NCBI RefSeq assembly: GCF_003781945.1
Contig: NZ_RJJW01000004.1
Span: 152,824-216,823 of the forward strand
Reading direction: 5' to 3'
Length of the DNA: 64,000 bases
From: Halorubrum sp. CSM-61
Lineage (GTDB): Archaea; Halobacteriota; Halobacteria; Halobacteriales; Haloferacaceae
A model generated the notes under the pieces. That model made no database searches. It saw only the letters and a program-made list of their open reading frames with translations, and had not been told where the DNA came from. Each line of letters opens with the position of its first letter. The stretch's first letter is position 1. The position numbers and the translations under genes are program-made. This document shows, piece by piece, positions 59,857 through 64,000 of the stretch.

Positions 59857-61926
59857 ATGGCCGCCGACGACCGCAACGCCTTCGAAGTGTACCGCGACCG
59901 GGTCGATCGGCCCCTCCTGCGGCTGTTCCGCGAGTACGGCGCCCCCGAGGCGCACTGGCTCGTGATCGGGATGGCCGCGAACGTCGTCGCCCGCGTCGCG
60001 GGACTGGTCCCGCCGGTCGTGCTCGGCGTCGCCATCGACGCCGTCTTCACGGGGAATGGCCCCTACACCCTCCCGATCGTCCCGGACGCGTGGCTCCCGA
60101 CCGCGGGACCGGCGCAGTTCCGGCTCTCGGTCGCGCTCATCGTCGGGTCGTTCCTCGTCACGGGCGTGTTCACGTACGTCTACGGCATCGCCGCGAACAA
60201 CTTCGCCCACCGCGTGATGCACTCGGTACGGACCGACTCCTTCGACCAGATGCAGCGGCTCGACATGACCTTCTTCGACGACAAACAGACCGGCGAGGTG
60301 ATGAGCGTCCTCAACAACGACGCCTCGAACCTGGAGGTATTCCTGGACAACGCGCTCCAGAACTCCGCGCGCCTCGGCGTGATGGTCGTCGGTATCGCGG
60401 GCGTCCTCTTCTACTACAACCACGAGCTCGCGGTGGTCACCCTCTCGGCCATCCCGCTGATGATCCTCTTCACGCTGTGGTTCATGCGGGCGGTCGAGCC
60501 GCGGTACGTCGCCCAGCGCTCCGTCGTCGGCGACCTCAACACCGCCCTCGAAAACGCGCTCTCGGGCGTCGAGCTCGTGAAGACCTCCAACACCGAGGCC
60601 CACGAGAGCGACCGCGTCGAGACCGCCTCGAAGCAGTACTTCGAGCGCACGATGTCGATCCTCCGGCTCAACTTCGTCTACCGGCCGGGGATGGAGCTGT
60701 TCGCGGGGCTCGCGTTCGCCGCCACGTTCGCGGTCGGCGGGTACTGGCTCTCCGCGGGGCCGCCGGGCCCCTTCTCGACGACGCTCACGGTGGGGACGTT
60801 CGTCACGTTCGTCCTCCTGACCCAGCAGTTCGTCGCGCCGCTCGCGGAGGTGTCCAACATCATCGACCAGTACGAGAACGCGAAGGCCTCCTGCGAGCGC
60901 GTCTTCGGCCTCCGGGACATCCCGATCCGGATCACCGACGACGACGACGCGAGCGACCTCGGCGGCGGGAACGACGCCGACGCCGATGCCGCCGCCGACC
61001 CCGACCACGGCGGCGTCGCCGGCGCGGTCGAGTACGACGACGTCTCCTTCGCCTACGCGGAGAACGCCCTCGTCGACCCCGAGGACGCCGACGAGGAGGT
61101 TATCCGGAACGTCTCCTTCGAGGCCGATCCCGGCGACACCGTCGCCCTCGTGGGACCGACCGGCGCCGGCAAGTCCACCCTCCTCAAGCTCCTCCTCCGG
61201 CTGTACGACGCGACCGAGGGCGCGGTCCGCGTCGACGGTCACGACGTGCGGGACGTCACCGTCGAGAGCCTCCGGTCGAACGTGGGCTACGTCGCGCAGG
61301 ACACCACGCTGTTCGACGGCACCATCGCCGAGAACATCCGGTACGGGCGGTTCACGGGGGCCGACACCGAGAGCGAAGGCGGAGCCGCTGGCGAGACTAA
61401 GGTCCGCGAGCGCGTGATCGAGGCCGCGAAGGCCGCCGAGGCCCACGAGTTCATTGACTCGCTGCCCGACGGCTACGACACGCGGATCGGCGAGCAAGGG
61501 GTGAAGCTCTCCGGGGGCCAGCGCCAGCGCGTCGCCATCGCGCGGGTCGTCCTCCAGGACCCCGCAATCTTGATCCTCGACGAGGCGACCTCCGCGGTCG
61601 ACACCGAGACGGAGATGCTGATCCAGCGCTCGCTCGACGAACTGGCGGCCGACCGCACGACCTTCGTCATCGCCCACCGCCTCTCGACGGTGACCGACGC
61701 GGACCTGACGCTCGTGTTGGAGGACGGCGCGGTCGTCGAGCGCGGCACCCACGACGGGCTCCTCGACGCCGACGGCCTTTACGCCAAGCTCTGGGGCGTG
61801 CAGGCCGGCGAGATCGACGAGCTCCCCGAGGAGTTCGTCGAGCGCGCCCGCGAGCGACACGTCGACCGCGCGGTCGAGCGGGCGATCGAGGAGGGGAGCG
61901 TCGAGAGCGAGACACTCGACGACTGA
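59857..61926 (+). CDS. ABC exporter: fused membrane and ATPase domains
   Basis: This 689-residue half-transporter has a six-helix membrane domain (about 1-340) and a C-terminal ATPase with Walker A GPTGAGKST, signature KLSGGQRQRVAIA and Walker B AILILDEATSAVD. The H-loop is present (FVIAHRLSTVTDADL). A low-complexity linker rich in Gly/Asp/Ala lies around residue 370. The layout is that of MsbA/BmrA-type exporters; the substrate is unknown. It functions as a homodimer or heterodimer. The start MAADDRNAFEVYRDR at 59857 is chosen because the upstream frame lies in element copy D. Confidence 0.91.
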   Translation: MAADDRNAFEVYRDRVDRPLLRLFREYGAPEAHWLVIGMAANVVARVAGLVPPVVLGVAIDAVFTGNGPYTLPIVPDAWLPTAGPAQFRLSVALIVGSFLVTGVFTYVYGIAANNFAHRVMHSVRTDSFDQMQRLDMTFFDDKQTGEVMSVLNNDASNLEVFLDNALQNSARLGVMVVGIAGVLFYYNHELAVVTLSAIPLMILFTLWFMRAVEPRYVAQRSVVGDLNTALENALSGVELVKTSNTEAHESDRVETASKQYFERTMSILRLNFVYRPGMELFAGLAFAATFAVGGYWLSAGPPGPFSTTLTVGTFVTFVLLTQQFVAPLAEVSNIIDQYENAKASCERVFGLRDIPIRITDDDDASDLGGGNDADADAAADPDHGGVAGAVEYDDVSFAYAENALVDPEDADEEVIRNVSFEADPGDTVALVGPTGAGKSTLLKLLLRLYDATEGAVRVDGHDVRDVTVESLRSNVGYVAQDTTLFDGTIAENIRYGRFTGADTESEGGAAGETKVRERVIEAAKAAEAHEFIDSLPDGYDTRIGEQGVKLSGGQRQRVAIARVVLQDPAILILDEATSAVDTETEMLIQRSLDELAADRTTFVIAHRLSTVTDADLTLVLEDGAVVERGTHDGLLDADGLYAKLWGVQAGEIDELPEEFVERARERHVDRAVERAIEEGSVESETLDD

Positions 61927-61962
61927 GGCGGTCGACCCGGCTGAAAAGCGAACCGCGCGGAA

Positions 61963-64000
61963 TCAGTCGTCGCTCGACGCCTGCCCGGTCGCGTCCGACT
62001 CGGCGCCGGGAACCGCCGCGGCGGGCTCCGGCGGCTCCGCGCGCACGTCGGCGCCCTTCCCCTCGGCGATGACCTCGGCGTAGGCGTCGGGGAAGACGCG
62101 GACGAAGTCGTCGAGCGCGGCGGTCCAGTCGTCGAGCAGCTCTGCCGCGCGGTCGCTGTCGGTGTACGCGTGATGGTTCTCGACGAGCCGGCGGAGCATG
62201 CGCTCGTCGGACTCTTCGAGGGTCTCCGAGACCGACACCATCCCGCGGTTGACGCGGTCGGCGAACCGGTCGTCGGGGTCGTACACGTACGCGACGCCGC
62301 CGGACATCCCGGCCGCGAAGTTCCGACCGGTGTCGCCGAGCACGGCGACGACCCCGCCGGTCATGTACTCGCAGCCGTGGTCGCCGACGCCCTCGACGAC
62401 CGCCTTCACGCCGGAGTTGCGGACGCCGAACCGCTCGCCGGCGACGCCGTTGACGTACACCTCGCCGTCGGTGGCGCCGTACAGCCCGACGTTGCCGGCG
62501 ACGACGTTCTCGGCGGGGTCGTAGCCGGCATCCTCGGGCGTGTTGATCACGATCCGACCGCCGGAGAGCCCCTTGCCGACGTAGTCGTTGGCGGCGCCGG
62601 ACAGCTCCATCGTGATCCCGGGCGCGAGGAACGCGCCGAAGCTCTGGCCGGCGTAGCCGTCGAACCGACAGGTGACGGTGTCGTCCGGGAGCCCGTCGCC
62701 GCCGTGCTCGGAGACGACGCGGTTCGAGAGGGTCGCGCCGATCGCGCGGTCGACGTTCTCGACGTCGCGGGTGAGCGCGACGGGCGCGCCGTCCTCGATG
62801 GCGGGGCTCGCCTCCTCGATGAGGTCCCAGTCGAGCAGGTCGTCGATGCCCGGGTGGTCCTGCTCGCGGGTCTTCGTGCGGGCGTCGCCCGCGGGCTCGG
62901 CGATGACCGCCGACAGGTCGAGGTGTTTGGCCTTCTCGTGGTCGGTCTCGCGCTGGGAGAGGAGCTCGGGGCGGCCGATGAACTCCTCGACCTCCGTGTA
63001 GCCGAGCTCGGCCATGATCTCCCGGAGCTCCTGCGCGATGAACGTCATGTAGTTGATGACGTGGTCCGGCTGGCCCGGGAAGCGCTGGCGGAGGTCCTCG
63101 CGCTGGGTCGCGACCCCGACCGGGCAGGTGTTCTCGTGGCACTGCCGCGCCATCACGCACCCGGCGGTGACGAGCGACGCGGTGCCGAACACGTACTCCT
63201 CGGCGCCCAAGGCGGCGGCGACCGCCACGTCGCGCCCGGTCTTGAGGCCGCCGTCGGCGGTGACGCGGATGCGGTCGCGCAGGCCGGTCGCGCGGAGCAT
63301 CTGGTTCGCCTCGGCGAGCCCGAGCTCCCACGGGAGCCCCGCGTTCTTGATCGACGTCTTCGGCGACGCGCCGGTCCCGCCGTCGTGGCCGGAGACGTGG
63401 ACCACGTCGGCGTTCGCCTTCGCGACGCCGGCCGCGATGGTGCCGATGCCGGCCTCGGAGACCAGCTTCACGTTGACGTCGGCGTCAGGGTTGGCGGCCT
63501 TCAGGTCGAAGATCAGCTGCTTGAGGTCCTCGATCGAGTAGATGTCGTGTTGCGGCGGCGGCGAGATGAGGCCGACGCCGGGGGTGGAACACCGGACGTG
63601 CGCGATCATCTCGTTGACCTTCTTCCCGGGGAGGTGGCCGCCCTCGCCGGGCTTCGACCCCTGCGCCATCTTGATCTGGAGCTCGTCGGCGCTCGCAAGG
63701 TACTCCGAGGTGACGCCGAACCGACCGGAGGCGACCTGCTTGACGTTACACTCCTTCTCGGTGTCGAACCGCTCCGGGGGCTCGCCGCCCTCGCCCGTGT
63801 TCGACTTCGCGCCGAGCCGGTTCATCGCGATCGCGTTGTTCTCGTGGGCCTCCGGCGAGATGCTCCCGAGGCTCATCGCGGCCGTCGAGAAGCGCTCCAC
63901 GATCGACTCGACCGGCTCGACCTCCTCGACCGGCACGGGGTCGCGGTCGGACTCGAACTCGAGGAGTCCGCGGAGCGTCTGGAGCTCCTCGGACTGGTCG
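61963..64000 (-). CDS. gltB: Glutamate synthase large subunit, 3' part
   Basis: GltB makes glutamate from glutamine and 2-oxoglutarate. The frame is open beyond the right edge, so the visible 679 residues are the C-terminal part of a protein that is normally about 1,500 residues. Present are the FMN/synthase domain ([40 protein letters not shown]), cysteines [18 protein letters not shown] for the 3Fe-4S cluster, and the C-terminal beta-helix domain with repeated glycines. The glutaminase domain lies outside. It converges with the ABC exporter gene. Confidence 0.95.
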   Translation of the reverse strand, partial: DQSEELQTLRGLLEFESDRDPVPVEEVEPVESIVERFSTAAMSLGSISPEAHENNAIAMNRLGAKSNTGEGGEPPERFDTEKECNVKQVASGRFGVTSEYLASADELQIKMAQGSKPGEGGHLPGKKVNEMIAHVRCSTPGVGLISPPPQHDIYSIEDLKQLIFDLKAANPDADVNVKLVSEAGIGTIAAGVAKANADVVHVSGHDGGTGASPKTSIKNAGLPWELGLAEANQMLRATGLRDRIRVTADGGLKTGRDVAVAAALGAEEYVFGTASLVTAGCVMARQCHENTCPVGVATQREDLRQRFPGQPDHVINYMTFIAQELREIMAELGYTEVEEFIGRPELLSQRETDHEKAKHLDLSAVIAEPAGDARTKTREQDHPGIDDLLDWDLIEEASPAIEDGAPVALTRDVENVDRAIGATLSNRVVSEHGGDGLPDDTVTCRFDGYAGQSFGAFLAPGITMELSGAANDYVGKGLSGGRIVINTPEDAGYDPAENVVAGNVGLYGATDGEVYVNGVAGERFGVRNSGVKAVVEGVGDHGCEYMTGGVVAVLGDTGRNFAAGMSGGVAYVYDPDDRFADRVNRGMVSVSETLEESDERMLRRLVENHHAYTDSDRAAELLDDWTAALDDFVRVFPDAYAEVIAEGKGADVRAEPPEPAAAVPGAESDATGQASSDD

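Overview
The window is chromosomal DNA from a halophilic archaeon, most likely Halorubrum or a close relative. The evidence is a GC-rich sequence, very acidic proteins, start codons placed about 25-30 bases after archaeal TATA-like boxes (mostly leaderless), and archaeal marker genes: SRP19, Gar1, archaeal-type alanyl-tRNA synthetase, a geranylgeranyl-reductase-like protein, a KH-domain PIN-ATPase, 2-oxoacid:ferredoxin oxidoreductase and an MTH865-like protein. The genus is an inference.

Bases 1-8593 are the end of a complex I operon (nuoD/CD partial, H, I, J1, J2, K, L, M, N) with overlapping or nearly touching genes. Bases 8694-18684 hold RNA and protein-synthesis genes (gar1, srp19, alaS, PIN-KH ATPase), a GAF/PAS histidine kinase, an alpha/beta hydrolase and an amidotransferase. 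Bases 18911-33265 carry mostly metabolic genes: citrate synthase, M42 peptidase, zinc alcohol dehydrogenase, an E1-alpha-like protein, a threonine-synthase-like protein, cytidine deaminase, uridine phosphorylase and an NDH-2-type dehydrogenase. Bases 34033-47490 hold a regulator, arginase, an aminotransferase/thioesterase pair, korAB, a geranylgeranyl reductase, an acyl-CoA dehydrogenase and a second histidine kinase. Bases 48145-54210 contain divergent purine genes (purNH fusion, purB), a zinc ribbon protein and membrane proteins.

Bases 54211-58600 differ from the rest: lower GC, no recognisable housekeeping genes, a two-gene unit (a 615-residue protein with a Pro/Asp/Glu-rich segment, and an HEALH-motif protein) and a frameshifted lipoprotein gene. 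The region ends at tRNA-Ala(GGC), beside a 17-bp direct repeat of the tRNA 3' end. I read it as a genomic island. The window closes with an ABC exporter and the 3' part of gltB.

The most unusual signal is a non-coding element present four times (near 33.4, 39.5, 47.5 and 59.5 kb). Each copy has a conserved 5' leader containing ACCTCCAAAGCCCCAGCCG. A long stem follows whose arm sequence differs between copies while pairing is kept. The enclosed loop is exactly 58 nt in three copies. A conserved single-stranded block and further variable hairpins come next, and three copies have TTTATAAG-like boxes about 30 nt upstream of the leader. This looks like a family of transcribed structured RNAs or a non-autonomous mobile element built on one. 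Separately, three enzyme-like genes lack a residue normally essential for their family: the PLP lysine of the threonine-synthase-like protein, the GDG aspartate of the E1-alpha-like protein and the nucleophile serine of the alpha/beta hydrolase.
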